NCBI RefSeq assembly: GCF_024494655.1
Contig: NZ_JANHDL010000001.1
Location: 186,001 to 250,000 of the forward strand
Direction: 5' to 3'
DNA from: Halorubrum laminariae
GTDB lineage: Archaea; Halobacteriota; Halobacteria; Halobacteriales; Haloferacaceae
Length of the DNA: 64,000 nucleotides
The notes under the pieces were generated by a model. It was not told the DNA's origin. It ran no database searches and saw nothing but the letters and a program-made list of their open reading frames with translations. Of the stretch, positions 51,572 to 61,044 are shown piece by piece. Each line of letters starts with the position of its first letter. The stretch's first letter is position 1. A program made the translations under genes and the position numbers.

Positions 51572-52303
51572 ATGGACCTCCGCGTGCAGGGAGACGTGCC
51601 TCCCGATCCGTTCCTCGGTGCCGCAGACCTGTTCGAGACCGAGTGCTCGCTCGCCGATCCCGTTCACGTGAAGGTGCGCGAGGACCCCGACGAGCGGACG
51701 TGGGCGGGCCACTACGACGGCTACCACGTCCTGAACGTCTCGAAGCGCGCCGCTACCAGTGCGATGGCCCGCGAGCTGGCCGTCCACGAACTGTCGCACA
51801 TGGCCCGCCACGAGGAGGGCCACGCCTCCCACGTCCAGTCGACGGAGGAGGCGCTATACTTGGGGCTCTCCGGCGAGAAGGTGGAGCGCCGGAAGCTCGC
51901 GCACTGTTACCAGATCTCGAACCACATGAAAGACATCTACGCCGACGACATCACGCTCTCGGTCGCGCCGGCCGACAAGCTGCTCGGCTTCTTAGAGTCC
52001 ACCCTCGCGGCCGCCGTCGCCGACAGACCGGCGGTCTCGCGCGACGGCTCCCCGCCGGTGACGGGTGGCGCGGACCCGGAGATCACCGCCGTCAACGCCG
52101 CCTTCGCGCTGGCGTTGGTCGAGCGCCACGACATCGCCGGCCCCGGTCACCGAATCTATGACCTCGCGCGGGCCGCCGGCAGCGACACCGACGCGGTCGA
52201 CGTCGACGCGTTCAAGCAGCGGTTCCTCGCGCTCGGTCCCGATCCCTCCGAGAGCGACTACCGAAAGGCCCTCGTCGACGCCGCCCGCGCGTACGCTATT
52301 TAA
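51572..52303 (+). CDS. DUF5781-family protein with a HELSH metalloprotease-like motif
   Basis: The 243-residue protein has the sequence R-E-L-A-V-H-E-L-S-H-M-A-R-H-E-E-G-H near residue 70, an HExxH-type zinc site with a further His/Glu downstream. Residues 1-60 precede it with a beta-rich part, and the C-terminal third is helical. DUF5781 proteins are found in haloarchaea; a zinc-dependent hydrolase function is suggested by the motif only. It has no signal peptide, so it acts in the cytoplasm. It follows the transporter gene by 91 bases. Confidence 0.82.
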   Translation: MDLRVQGDVPPDPFLGAADLFETECSLADPVHVKVREDPDERTWAGHYDGYHVLNVSKRAATSAMARELAVHELSHMARHEEGHASHVQSTEEALYLGLSGEKVERRKLAHCYQISNHMKDIYADDITLSVAPADKLLGFLESTLAAAVADRPAVSRDGSPPVTGGADPEITAVNAAFALALVERHDIAGPGHRIYDLARAAGSDTDAVDVDAFKQRFLALGPDPSESDYRKALVDAARAYAI

Positions 52304-52428
52304 AAAATATACAGGAAATAGTAGATCGTAGCGCTCGAACAGAGACACGGTTGGATCGCCGAACGGACCGAGTCGGAGACAGGACTACGGAACGGCGGCC
52401 GGATTCGAACACTGGCGCGTGATTCTGA

Positions 52429-52572
52429 CGGTGGCGCGCGCCGGTGAGCGCCGCACCGCGGCGCGAGCCGCCCGCGCGAGGGAGGGCGGCGGCGGCCGAG
52501 AGCGGTGCGGGGTCCGCGGCCGCCGCCGACCGAGGCTGGGGAGGCGCGAGGTGCGGAGCGGTACTGTGCGGG
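52429..52572 (+). repeat. dispersed structured element, copy C
   Basis: Starts CGGTGGCGCG and ends GTGCGGG. Hairpin 1 is GCGCCGC-ACC-GCGGCGC (7 bp, perfect). Hairpin 2 has an 11-bp stem GGCGGCGGCCG/CGGCCGCCGCC. The conserved block reads CGAGGCTGGGGAGGCGCGAG here, and the closing helix CGCGCC/GGCGCG is perfectly complementary. It lies in the 413-base gap 52304-52716, followed by a 24-bp tandem repeat. AT-rich sequence at 52298-52313 might be a promoter, but lies over 100 bases away. Confidence 0.7.
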
Positions 52573-52613
52573 CGACGAAGGATCCGAACGCGTGCCCGCA
52601 GCGACGATCACCG

Positions 52614-52685
52614 CACCAGCAACGATGCGTGAACAGCCACCAGCAACGATGCGTGAACAGCCACCAACAACGATGCGTGAACAGC
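52614..52685. repeat. 24-bp tandem repeat, three copies plus a partial
   Basis: Units occupy 52614-52637, 52638-52661 and 52662-52685; the last differs by one base, and a partial copy continues to about 52693. Each unit contains ATGCGTGAACAGCCACC, so the array could encode repeated M-R-E-Q-P-P-A-T, but no ribosome signal or continuing gene is seen. It lies between structured element C and the 3' end of the CNNM gene. Confidence 0.85.
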
Positions 52686-52716
52686 CACCAGCGACGACAC
52701 CCGCCCGACGGTCGAG

Positions 52717-54102
52717 CTACGCCGCGTCGTCCGTGGGTGTCTCGGCGTCGCTCGCCTCGTCGTCGGAGAGTACGTCGCCGTCGTCAACATCGAGCACGGT
52801 CACTCGGGCGGACATGATCCGAGTGTTGTCCACGCGCTCGATCCGGATGCGGATGCCGTCGAATTCGATCTCTTCTCCCTCCTCGACGAGCCGTCCAGCG
52901 CGGTTGAACACGAACCCGGCGAGCGTCTCGAACTCCTCGCCTTCTGGCAGATCGATGTCGAGCAGGTCGTTCACCTCGTCGATGTTCACCTCGCCTTGCA
53001 CGACCGCGACGTTCTCTTCGATGAACTCGACCGGCGCGGACTCGTCGCCTTCCAAGATCTCGCCGACGATCTCCTCGACCATGTCTTCGAGGGTGATGAT
53101 CCCCTCCGTCGTCCCGAACTCGTCGATCACGGTGACCATCTGGAGACGGTTGTCCTGCATCTCCGCGAGCAGTTCGTCTGCATTCTTCGACTCGGGGACG
53201 TGCAGCGTCGGCTTCACGATCCGTGCCAGCGACGGCTCCCCCTCGGAGTAGCGCAGTTCGCGGACTAGGTCTCGAACGGTGACGACGCCGATGATATTGT
53301 CGAGGTTCCCTTCGTAGACGGGGACGCGCTCGTGGTCGGCTTGGATGCACGTCTCTATCGCCTGCTCCACGTTCGACTCCTTCGCGACTGCCGTCACGTC
53401 GAGCCGGGGCGTCATCACCTCCTTGGCGATGGTGTTGTTAAAGCGGAAGATCCGGTCGAGCATCTCCCGTTCTTCCTCCTCGATCACGCCCTCGCGCTCG
53501 CCCGTTTCGATGATGTCTTGGATCTCGTCGCGGGTGACGTACGTCGACTCGATCGCGGCGGAGCCGCCGATGACGCTGTTGACGCCCTTGACGATGTAGT
53601 CGAAGAGCACGACGAGCGGGTACAGCGCGTACTCCGAGAGCTTCAGGGGGCGGGCGATTCGCAGCGCCCACGACTCGGTGTTTTCGACCGCGTACGACTT
53701 CGGCGCGCTCTCGCCGAAGATCAACACGAGCGTCGTGATCCCGAACGTCGTCGCCAGCACGGACTGCCCGCGGGAGAGGTAGATCCCGAACAGCGCGGTC
53801 GCGATGGAGGTCATCGCCACGTTGACGATGTTGTTGCCGACGAGGATTGTCACCAGCAGCCGGTGAGGGTTCGCCTTCATTTCGCGGATCGTCTCCGCGC
53901 CGCGGACGCCCTCGTCGACGAGGCTGTCGACGCGGTGTTGCGGCAGCGAGAACATCGCGATCTCCGACGAGGAGAAGAACGCCGACAGTCCGACTAACGC
54001 GAGGATCGCCAAGATTCCGAAGGCGGTGATCACGTCCTGCCCCGGGATCGGAAGCTGGAGGAGGCCGACAGTCAGCGCGCTCAACGACAATCCCATGTTC
54101 AT
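52717..54102 (-). CDS. CNNM/CorC-family protein with CBS domains
   Basis: The 461-residue protein has an N-terminal CNNM/DUF21 membrane domain (four hydrophobic segments within 1-190) including F-F-S-S-S-E-I-A-M-F and I-F-G-E-S-A-P-K-S-Y. Two CBS domains (about 215-335) contain V-M-T-P-R-L-D-V and V-D-E/I-D-E-F-G-T-T-E-G-I. A C-terminal transporter-associated (CorC_HlyC) domain (about 350-430) follows. This is the arrangement of magnesium/cobalt efflux-type proteins; CBS domains sense adenine nucleotides. ATG at 54102 is used; ATG at 54096 is also possible. Confidence 0.92.
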   Translation of the reverse strand: MNMGLSLSALTVGLLQLPIPGQDVITAFGILAILALVGLSAFFSSSEIAMFSLPQHRVDSLVDEGVRGAETIREMKANPHRLLVTILVGNNIVNVAMTSIATALFGIYLSRGQSVLATTFGITTLVLIFGESAPKSYAVENTESWALRIARPLKLSEYALYPLVVLFDYIVKGVNSVIGGSAAIESTYVTRDEIQDIIETGEREGVIEEEEREMLDRIFRFNNTIAKEVMTPRLDVTAVAKESNVEQAIETCIQADHERVPVYEGNLDNIIGVVTVRDLVRELRYSEGEPSLARIVKPTLHVPESKNADELLAEMQDNRLQMVTVIDEFGTTEGIITLEDMVEEIVGEILEGDESAPVEFIEENVAVVQGEVNIDEVNDLLDIDLPEGEEFETLAGFVFNRAGRLVEEGEEIEFDGIRIRIERVDNTRIMSARVTVLDVDDGDVLSDDEASDAETPTDDAA

Positions 54103-54238
54103 TCGTCTTCCGACGGCACGAGGTTAAAGGATTACCTTCGGACGGTGCCGTCATCGGTCCGAGACGACCGCATCGACTACACACGAGGAACGTGCCGCCG
54201 CCGATACGATTACCCGTTCCGCGTTCGAAACGTGAGCC

Positions 54239-54499
54239 ATGACAGACACACAGATCACCCTGTACCGACTGCAGGCGTGCCCGTACTGTGAGCGCGTCGC
54301 CCGGACGCTGAACGAGCTCGGTCTCTCGTACCGCTCGCGGTACGTCGAGCCGATGCACTCCGAGCGCAACGTCGTCAAGCGCGTCTCCGGCGCGCGGAGC
54401 GTCCCGGCGATCGTCGACCCCGAGACCGGCGTGACGATGTCCGAGAGCGCGAACATCGTCGAGTACCTCCGCGGGACCTACGGCGAGGGAGGTGCCTGA
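54239..54499 (+). CDS. glutaredoxin-like protein
   Basis: The 86-residue protein is a compact thioredoxin fold with the redox motif A-C-P-Y-C-E-R (Cys14 and Cys17), V-P-A-I-V-D for the cis-proline (near residue 57), and S-E-S-A-N-I-V-E-Y-L near the end, as in GST-N/glutaredoxin proteins. Haloarchaea use gamma-glutamylcysteine in place of glutathione, so that may be the partner thiol. The next gene, a redoxin-like protein, begins one base after the stop, indicating an operon. Confidence 0.9.
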   Translation: MTDTQITLYRLQACPYCERVARTLNELGLSYRSRYVEPMHSERNVVKRVSGARSVPAIVDPETGVTMSESANIVEYLRGTYGEGGA

Positions 54500-54500
54500 G

Positions 54501-55010
54501 ATGCCCGACTTCGATGTCGTCTCTCTGCCCGAGACGGACCACGTCGCCGAGAGCGACACCGCGCCCGACTTCACCCGACCGCTCGTCGACGAGGAGTACT
54601 GGGAGGATCGGTCGCTCGATTCCGTCGTCGACGGGCCGACGCTGCTCGTCTTTCACCCGATGGACGGCGCGTTCCAAGCGACGTACCTCTACAACACGGT
54701 CGACGAGCACGGGTGGGCCGACGACCTCGACGTGGTCGGACTGTCCGTCTCTACCCCGTACGCCCACAAGCGCCTGCTCGCCGAGCGCGCCGACGGCGTC
54801 CGGATCTTCTCCGACCCCGGCGCGGCCGTGATCGAAGAGTACGGCCTCTCCCACCACATCGACGGTATGACCGGGATCACGGAGACGCGCCCGGCCGTGT
54901 TCCTCCTCGATGCCGACCGGACCGTCGAGTTCGCCTGGGTCGCGAGCGAACACCCCGAGTTCCCCGACGCCGAGGCGATCGACGACGCGATCGACGACCT
55001 GCTCGACTGA
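54501..55010 (+). CDS. peroxiredoxin-like thioredoxin-fold protein lacking cysteine
   Basis: The 169-residue protein resembles AhpC/TSA-type redoxins: D-G-P-T-L-L-V-F-H-P-M-D-G-A-F near residue 47, G-L-S-V-S-T-P-Y-A-H-K, F-S-D-P-G-A-A-V-I-E-E-Y-G-L, and R-P-A-V-F-L-L-D-A-D-R-T-V with the usual cis-proline. There is no cysteine anywhere, so the peroxidatic Cys is missing. ATG at 54501 is preferred to GTG at 54492. It is expected to be co-transcribed with the glutaredoxin; a chaperone or binding role is a guess. Confidence 0.78.
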   Translation: MPDFDVVSLPETDHVAESDTAPDFTRPLVDEEYWEDRSLDSVVDGPTLLVFHPMDGAFQATYLYNTVDEHGWADDLDVVGLSVSTPYAHKRLLAERADGVRIFSDPGAAVIEEYGLSHHIDGMTGITETRPAVFLLDADRTVEFAWVASEHPEFPDAEAIDDAIDDLLD

Positions 55011-55058
55011 GTCGTCGACGGTCGGTTCTCCGGCTTGTCGCTTCAAGCGGTCGACGGC

Positions 55059-56042
55059 CTACTCCGCAAGCGACAGCGCGGCAAGCAGCGACTCCAGTTG
55101 CACCTGCTCGTTCGCCCCCTCCGCGATCCGGTAGTCGGCCTCGCCGATCCGCTCCATCAGCCGGACGGCCTCGCGCTCGCTCAGGTCGAACTCCCAGACC
55201 GACCGGTGGAGTTGGTCGATCACGTCGCCGCCGGCCATCCCCGTCTCGGTGAGAAGCGTGTCGAGCGTCGCGCGCGCCTTCGTGAAATCACCGGCCAGCG
55301 CGTCCGTCACCATCGACTCGATCTCCTCAGGTCTCGCGGTCGCCGTGATCGCGTACACCGCCTCCTCGTCGACGATCTCGCCGGTCGTCGCCGCGGCCTG
55401 CAGGGAGTTGATCGCGCGGCGCATGTCGCCGTCTGCGGCGTAGACGAGGGCGTCGACGCCGGCGTCGGTCACCTCGATCTCCTCCGCCGCGGCGATCTCG
55501 CGCACCTGCGCCGCCACCGCCTCGTCCGACAGGGGCGAGAACCGGAACACCGCACACCGCGACTGGATCGGGTCGATGATCTTCGACGAGTAGTTACACG
55601 AGAGGATGAATCGGGTGTTGTCGGAGAACTGCTCCATCGTCCGGCGGAGCGCTGATTGGGCGTCATCGGTGAGGCTGTCCGCCTCATCGAGAAACACGAT
55701 CCGGAAGTCGCCGCCGAACGACGAGCGCGCGAACCCCTTGATCCGGTCGCGAACGACGTCGATACCGCGTTGGTCGGAGGCGTTGAGCTCCAAGAAGTTC
55801 CCGCGCCAGTTGTCCTCGCCGTAGATTTCGCGAGCGATAGCGGTGGCGGCGGTCGTTTTTCCCACGCCTGCTTGTCCTGAAAATAACAGGTGCGGCACGT
55901 CGTCCTGGTCGATGTAGCTCTGCAGTCGCTCGACTATCTCCTCTTGACCGTGGATGTCGTCGAGCGACTGCGGCCGGTACTTCTCGATCCAGATCTCGCG
56001 GCCCGTCGCGGTCGCAGCCGGCTGCTCGTCGGCCTCGCTCAT
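55059..56042 (-). CDS. rfcS: replication factor C small subunit
   Basis: This clamp-loader ATPase loads the PCNA ring at primer ends. The 327-residue protein has Walker [10 protein letters not shown] (56-64), Walker B V-F-L-D-E-A-D, sensor 1 S-C-N-Y-S, and the arginine-finger motif S-R-C. W-I-E-K-Y-R-P is the conserved N-terminal box. It has no intein, although haloarchaeal rfcS genes often do. The final helical collar domain is present. It is convergent with the redoxin gene, 48 bases apart. Confidence 0.97.
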   Translation of the reverse strand: MSEADEQPAATATGREIWIEKYRPQSLDDIHGQEEIVERLQSYIDQDDVPHLLFSGQAGVGKTTAATAIAREIYGEDNWRGNFLELNASDQRGIDVVRDRIKGFARSSFGGDFRIVFLDEADSLTDDAQSALRRTMEQFSDNTRFILSCNYSSKIIDPIQSRCAVFRFSPLSDEAVAAQVREIAAAEEIEVTDAGVDALVYAADGDMRRAINSLQAAATTGEIVDEEAVYAITATARPEEIESMVTDALAGDFTKARATLDTLLTETGMAGGDVIDQLHRSVWEFDLSEREAVRLMERIGEADYRIAEGANEQVQLESLLAALSLAE

Positions 56043-56131
56043 TGCGCGATCGGAGGGTCGGCGGGATGATAAACGAACCGAGAGGCGGGCGAGTCGTCTC
56101 GGCTCGGAGATCCGTCGTGCCCCGCGTCGAT

Positions 56132-57082
56132 CTACTCGAACTCCGCGGTGAGCGCGGGAACCACGTCGAACAGGTCGCCGACGATCCCGTAGTCGGCGAT
56201 GTCGAAGATCGGCGCGTTCGGGTCGGTGTTGATCGCGACGATCGTGTCCGACCCCTTCATGCCGGCGACGTGCTGGACCGCGCCAGAGATGCCGACCGCT
56301 ATGTACACGTCGGGCGCGACGACCTTGCCCGACTGCCCGACCTGTCGGCTCTTTGGGAGCCAGCCGTTGTCGACGATCGGCCGCGACGCCGACAGGGTCG
56401 CGCCGAGCGCGTCCGCAAGCGCTTCGACCAGTTCGAGGTTCTCCTCCTCGCTGATCCCCCGGCCGACCGAGACGAGCACGTCGGCGTCCGCGATATCGAC
56501 GTCGCCGCCGCCGACCTCCTCGAACCCGGTGACGCGTGCGCCCGATTCCGGCGCGTCGATCTCCACCGTCCCGACGGTGGCGTCACCCACGCCCTCAGCG
56601 GGTGCCCACTCGCCGCCGCGAACCGTGATGACGAACCGGTCGCCGGCCACGTCGAGGGTCGTCTCCACCTTCGAGCCGTACATCTCGCGGGTCACCGTGA
56701 GCCCGTCGGCGTAGTCGAGCCCGATCGCGTCGGTCACGATCGGCACACCGAGTTCCTCTGCGAGCGCGGGCGCGTAGTCGAGCCCGTTCACGGAGTTCGC
56801 GAGTACCACGGAGCCGGCGTCGAGTCGGGCAACCAACTCGCCGACCGCGGCCTGGTAGACGGTGTGATCGAACTCCTCGCCGTTCGAGACCGCGTGGACC
56901 GCATCGACGCCCTCGCGGTTCAGGTCCTCGGCGAAGGCGTCGACGTCGCCGGCGACGACCGCGACGTGGAGGTCGCCGCCCCGCGCGTCGGCCAGCTCCC
57001 GGCCGGCGGTGATCGCCTCGTAGGAGACGTCTCGAAGGTCTCCGCGGCGGTGTTCGGCGACGACGAGCGCGTCGTCCGTCAC
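56132..57082 (-). CDS. etfA: electron transfer flavoprotein alpha subunit
   Basis: The 316-residue protein carries the FAD-binding C-terminal signature: [22 protein letters not shown], and [17 protein letters not shown] follows, as in FixB/EtfA. It passes electrons from acyl-CoA or other flavoprotein dehydrogenases to the quinone pool via an ETF-quinone oxidoreductase. GTG start at 57082 overlaps the end of etfB by four bases (GTGA). Confidence 0.96.
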   Translation of the reverse strand: MTDDALVVAEHRRGDLRDVSYEAITAGRELADARGGDLHVAVVAGDVDAFAEDLNREGVDAVHAVSNGEEFDHTVYQAAVGELVARLDAGSVVLANSVNGLDYAPALAEELGVPIVTDAIGLDYADGLTVTREMYGSKVETTLDVAGDRFVITVRGGEWAPAEGVGDATVGTVEIDAPESGARVTGFEEVGGGDVDIADADVLVSVGRGISEEENLELVEALADALGATLSASRPIVDNGWLPKSRQVGQSGKVVAPDVYIAVGISGAVQHVAGMKGSDTIVAINTDPNAPIFDIADYGIVGDLFDVVPALTAEFE

Positions 57083-57867
57083 GCGTCCACCCCCGACTCG
57101 CGCAGGCGCTCGGCGAGGCGCGCCGCGGCCTCGCCGGCGTTGCCCTCGATCAACTCGGCGTCCGACTCGCTCTCCGGCTCGGACAGCGACGTGATCGTCA
57201 CGTCGCTTTCCACGTCGCCGGCGACGAGTCCCAGATCGGCCAGATCGGTCGCGGCGATCTCCTTCTGTTGGGCCTGTCGAATCCCGCGGAGGCTCGCGTA
57301 CCGCGGCTCGTTGATCCCGGTCTGGACGGTCAACACGGCCGGGAGGTCGACGTCGGTCAGCTCTTCGACGCCGCCCTCCAGCTCGCGGCGGACGTGCGCG
57401 ACGCCCGCGTCAGCGTCGACGTCGAGGGCGTTGACGACGGCGGCGTGCTCGAAGTCGATCCGCTCCGCGAGCGCGACGCCCGTCGCGCCGAAGCCGGTGT
57501 CCGCCGCTTGGACGCCGCCGAGCACGAGGTGGGGCGCTTCATCGGCAACGACCGCCTCGAACACCGTCGCCTTGGCGGCGACATCGGCGAACCCGTCCGC
57601 GAGGGCGTCGTCCCAGACCCGAACGGCGCGGTCCACGCCTTTCGCAAGCACCGTTCGAATTGTCTCCTCGGCGCGTTCCGGACCGATCGTGACGGCGACG
57701 ACCTCGTCCGCGATCCCGGCCTCGGCCAGCTGCACCGCCGCCTCGACCGCGTAGTCGTCCCACTCGTTGAGGCTGTAATCGAGGTCCGCCGGCGCAATAG
57801 CCGTCCCCTCGATCGCGAAGTCGTCGCCAACCTCCGCGACCTCCTTGACGGTCACCAGAACCTTCAT
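57079..57867 (-). CDS. etfB: electron transfer flavoprotein beta subunit
   Basis: The 262-residue protein begins M-K-V-L-V-T-V-K-E-V, continues with L-N-E-W-D-D-Y-A-V-E-A-A, and has the signature V-L-G-G-V-Q-A-A-D-T-G-F-G-A-T-G and L-P-A-V-L-T-V-Q-T-G-I-N-E-P-R. These identify EtfB/FixA, which binds AMP and holds the alpha subunit. It is the first gene of the pair with etfA, so the two form the alpha-beta dimer. No fixC/fixX genes are adjacent, so the partner oxidoreductase is elsewhere. Confidence 0.96.
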   Translation of the reverse strand: MKVLVTVKEVAEVGDDFAIEGTAIAPADLDYSLNEWDDYAVEAAVQLAEAGIADEVVAVTIGPERAEETIRTVLAKGVDRAVRVWDDALADGFADVAAKATVFEAVVADEAPHLVLGGVQAADTGFGATGVALAERIDFEHAAVVNALDVDADAGVAHVRRELEGGVEELTDVDLPAVLTVQTGINEPRYASLRGIRQAQQKEIAATDLADLGLVAGDVESDVTITSLSEPESESDAELIEGNAGEAAARLAERLRESGVDA

Positions 57868-57945
57868 GGCCGATACACCGGCGCTCCGTGGGTAATGGCT
57901 TTCGGAACACCCACCTCGCCGCGACGAACGGGGGCCTCGAACCGC

Positions 57946-59550
57946 CTACGGGGCGGAGCCGTCACCTTGATCGCCGTCGCCGGCGTCCCGACCGCCAGCA
58001 TCGTCCCGATCGCCGCCATCGCCGTCTCGGCCGGTGTCCCGACCGCCAGCATCGTTTTGACCGCCATCCTCGCCTCCGCCGCCCGAGGGCCGTCCACTGT
58101 CGGGAAGCGAGATCAGGTTCTCACGGCCCAGTCGGAGCTTCTCGACGCGCTCCTCGTCGGCCATCGCGGAGAGAAGCTGCGACACCTTCGCGTCCGACCA
58201 GCCCGTCTCCGAGACGATGTCGGCCTGTCGCATCCGCCCGCCGTTGTCGTCGAGGAGGTACTCGACGCGCTCCTCGTCGGAGAGCAGCGACCGGTCGACC
58301 TCGTCTGTCTGTTCGCTTTCGCCCGTCGGTTCGTCAGCATCGTCCGAGTCGGCCGTATCACCCGAGTCGCGTTCCGCGGAGTCCGACGCGGTCTCCGCGT
58401 CGTCGGTCGGGTCGGTCGGGTGGGCATCGGCGGAGACGCCGCCGCTCTCCGCGGAATCGGGGCCGCCGTCGGAATCGTCGATCTCACCGGCAGTTCCGTC
58501 CTCGATGTCGTCGGACGCCGCCGTGGCGTCGTCTCGCTTCGTGTCGGTGCCGTCTGCCGCGAGTCCGGCCGCGCCGACCTCGTCCGCGTCGGATTTGCTC
58601 GCGCCGGCGTCAGCCGTGATGGAGGCGTCCGCGTTCGGTGACGATGCGACCGCGCCACCGGCCGCGTCGTCGCCGAGGCCTCCCCGCCGTCGGTAGCCGA
58701 CGATGCTTCCGGCGATGATCAGCGCGCCGATCACGATCGCGGCGGCGAGCAGCGTCCACGGCGGGCCGGGCGTCCCGGTCGACGCGTACACGACCGCGAC
58801 GCCCTCGTCCGCGTCGAACGTCCGCGGCCCTTCGATCACCACGGCGTTTTCCTGTAGCGACGCCGTCGTGCTGGTGACTGTGTAGCCGTCTGGCGTCGAC
58901 ACTTCAAGCGTCTGTCCTGATTCGAGCGACCGCAGCCACGTCCCGTCAGGCGTCGTCAGCGCGTCGCCCAACACGAGGTCCTCGCCGTCCTGCGCGAGAA
59001 ACGCCGTCCAGACGAACGAGAGGCGAAGCTCGCCGACCGCGACGGTATCCTCGCCGGCGACGTCGAACGACGACGTATCGTCGTGGACGACGACCTCGCG
59101 TTCGGCCCCTTCGACCTGCATAGTCCGGTCGAGGTTCCGACTGGCCTCGCGCGCGAATCCCGCGAACAGGTCGGCGCTCGGCCCGATCTCGCCGCTCTGG
59201 AACCGGTCGCCGATCGTCTCGAACGCCGTTCGCTCGGCCTCGTCTGTGAGCGCGTACCGGACCGACACGACCCAGCGGGCGTCGCGGTCGGGGGTCGGCT
59301 CGATCCGTATCCGGGTCGCGGTAGTCGGATCGAAGCCGTCGTCGGTCTGTTCGATCGCCGCGTCCGACGTGACGGCCGCCGGTGTCGGATGGAGGGGCTG
59401 TGGCTCCAGATCGCTCGCTTCGGCCGTCGACTGCGCGGGTGGGGTGGAGGGAGCGGCGACAGCGCCTCCCGCGGCGGGCGCGACGACGCCCGCGAGGAGG
59501 AGCACGCAGACTGCCGCGGCGAGGAGAACGCGAGACGGAGGGTTCCGCAT
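57946..59550 (-). CDS. membrane protein with secreted domain and cytoplasmic winged-helix
   Basis: The 534-residue protein has a signal-like helix (about 8-32), an outer domain (40-265) with F-E-T-I-G-D-R-F-Q-S-G-E, a membrane helix (about 268-290) ending Y-R-R-R, a long acidic linker, and a winged-helix (about 435-490: E-E-R-V-E-Y-L-L-D-D-N-G-G-R-M-R-Q-A-D-I-V). The tail has Gly/Asp repeats. This is a haloarchaeal type of membrane-bound HTH regulator that could sense outside signals. ATG at 59550 gives a correct signal start. It is divergent from a second secreted protein at 59690, as commonly seen for such pairs. Confidence 0.82.
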   Translation of the reverse strand: MRNPPSRVLLAAAVCVLLLAGVVAPAAGGAVAAPSTPPAQSTAEASDLEPQPLHPTPAAVTSDAAIEQTDDGFDPTTATRIRIEPTPDRDARWVVSVRYALTDEAERTAFETIGDRFQSGEIGPSADLFAGFAREASRNLDRTMQVEGAEREVVVHDDTSSFDVAGEDTVAVGELRLSFVWTAFLAQDGEDLVLGDALTTPDGTWLRSLESGQTLEVSTPDGYTVTSTTASLQENAVVIEGPRTFDADEGVAVVYASTGTPGPPWTLLAAAIVIGALIIAGSIVGYRRRGGLGDDAAGGAVASSPNADASITADAGASKSDADEVGAAGLAADGTDTKRDDATAASDDIEDGTAGEIDDSDGGPDSAESGGVSADAHPTDPTDDAETASDSAERDSGDTADSDDADEPTGESEQTDEVDRSLLSDEERVEYLLDDNGGRMRQADIVSETGWSDAKVSQLLSAMADEERVEKLRLGRENLISLPDSGRPSGGGGEDGGQNDAGGRDTGRDGDGGDRDDAGGRDAGDGDQGDGSAP

Positions 59551-59689
59551 ACACCACGAAACCACTCAGGCACCGGGCAAAACGCTTTCCATGGACGGGA
59601 CGGAACTCGGACATCGAGCGGCGAACCGCGACCGCCAGCGCCGGCTCAGTGGGGTGGATTTTTCATATCGGGCGGCGAACCGACGCCTA

Positions 59690-61030
59690 ATGAGGGCCCT
59701 CCCCGTCGCCGTCGCCGTCCTCCTGCTGCTCGTTCCGATCGCGGGCACTGCCACGGTGTCCGTCGGCACGCCGGATGCGACCGTCTCGTCGCACTCGGCC
59801 GTCTCGTCAGAGGTACTCACCTCGTCGCCATCGGGGGCAACGGTCGGGTCGGGCGCGCCGTCTCCCGATCCCGGGCGGCTCGGCACACCCGTTCCGCAGC
59901 AGACGGCCGACGAGAACCGCACGTTCCGGACGATGTCGGTGTCGGACGGTGGTCCGGTGCGGGTCGAGACGGCCTCCCACGGCGCGAACCTCGGTCCGTC
60001 ACTCGATGTCGCGGTCGACGGGACGAGCGCGGCGATGGAGACTGAGACGCTCGTCCAACAGGTCGACGCTGCGGAGACGAGCGCGGACCGCCGAGAGCGA
60101 ATCCTCGATGCGCTCGACAGGGTCGAACGCGGCGAGGAACGCCTCTACGACCGACAGCAGACGGCCATTCGCTCCCACGCCTCGGGTGACCTCTCGAACC
60201 GAGAACTTCTCGACGAGCTCGTCCGTATCGCTGCCGCCGCTCGCGAGTACGAGCGGCGGCTCGACGCCCTAGACACCCTCGCCGACGAGACGAACGAATT
60301 CAGCACGCCCTCGCGGTTCGCCGAACTATCGGTGCGTCTCCAAGTGTACGAGGGGCCGGTCCGCGATCACGCGCTCGCTGCCGCCAGCGCGTCCGTCTCC
60401 GACGCAAACGTGCAGGTCCAGTCGAGCGACGACGCCCTCGTGTTGGCGACGATCACCGACGGCCAGTACGTCCGGGAGGTGATCCGGCTCGACCGGTGGG
60501 TCCGCGACGGCGGCTCGATCAGTAACGACGCGGCGATCAACGCAGTCACAGAGGCGTATCCTGAGACGGTTTCGCTCCGCCAGCCCGACGCATTCGGGGC
60601 TGGGTCGATCCAGCGCGTCAGTGTGCCGCACGAGTTCGGACTCCTCCGGACGTACGTCAGCGGCGGGACGACGCGAGTGTTCGTCGAACACCAGCGGATC
60701 GACCTCGACGCGTTCACCGACATCGAGTCGGTCACGGAGGCGGGCGACGGGTTCGACGTGACCGTCGACCGGAGCTACGCCGGCGGACCGGTGACCGTCA
60801 CCGTCCGCGACGAGGAGAGCGGCGACCCGGTCTCCGGGGTCACCGTCACGAAGCGCGTGGGCGACGCCGACAGCCAGACGATCGGAGAGACGGACGACGA
60901 CGGCGTCGTTCGAACCCTCTCGCCGGCGGACACCTACCGCATTACCGTCGTCGACGAACCCCGCGTCGTCGTCGTCGAGGAACTCGAGCCGATCGCGACG
61001 CCCGCGCCGGTCGAGGCAGAGAGCGGGTAG
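59690..61030 (+). CDS. secreted haloarchaeal protein, partner of the membrane regulator
   Basis: The 446-residue protein has a signal peptide (about 1-20, L-P-V-A-V-A-V-L-L-L-L-V-P-I-A-G), an N-terminal disordered part, a helical region (about 115-200, including E-R-R-L-D-A-L-D-T-L-A), a beta-rich middle, and a C-terminal domain with G-P-V-T-V-T-V-R-D-E-E-S-G-D-P-V that resembles a carboxypeptidase regulatory-like (Ig-type) repeat. No membrane anchor is seen at the end. I recall similar domain sets (DUF7096/DUF7094-like) in haloarchaea, not confirmed. A TTTTTCATATC box (about 59659-59669) supports a leaderless ATG at 59690. Confidence 0.78.
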   Translation: MRALPVAVAVLLLLVPIAGTATVSVGTPDATVSSHSAVSSEVLTSSPSGATVGSGAPSPDPGRLGTPVPQQTADENRTFRTMSVSDGGPVRVETASHGANLGPSLDVAVDGTSAAMETETLVQQVDAAETSADRRERILDALDRVERGEERLYDRQQTAIRSHASGDLSNRELLDELVRIAAAAREYERRLDALDTLADETNEFSTPSRFAELSVRLQVYEGPVRDHALAAASASVSDANVQVQSSDDALVLATITDGQYVREVIRLDRWVRDGGSISNDAAINAVTEAYPETVSLRQPDAFGAGSIQRVSVPHEFGLLRTYVSGGTTRVFVEHQRIDLDAFTDIESVTEAGDGFDVTVDRSYAGGPVTVTVRDEESGDPVSGVTVTKRVGDADSQTIGETDDDGVVRTLSPADTYRITVVDEPRVVVVEELEPIATPAPVEAESG

Positions 61031-61044
61031 CTCGCCCGCCCGCC

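Noticed and set aside
55059..56042. Intein in rfcS
   Set aside because: The protein is a continuous 327 residues with no insertion in the usual sites.
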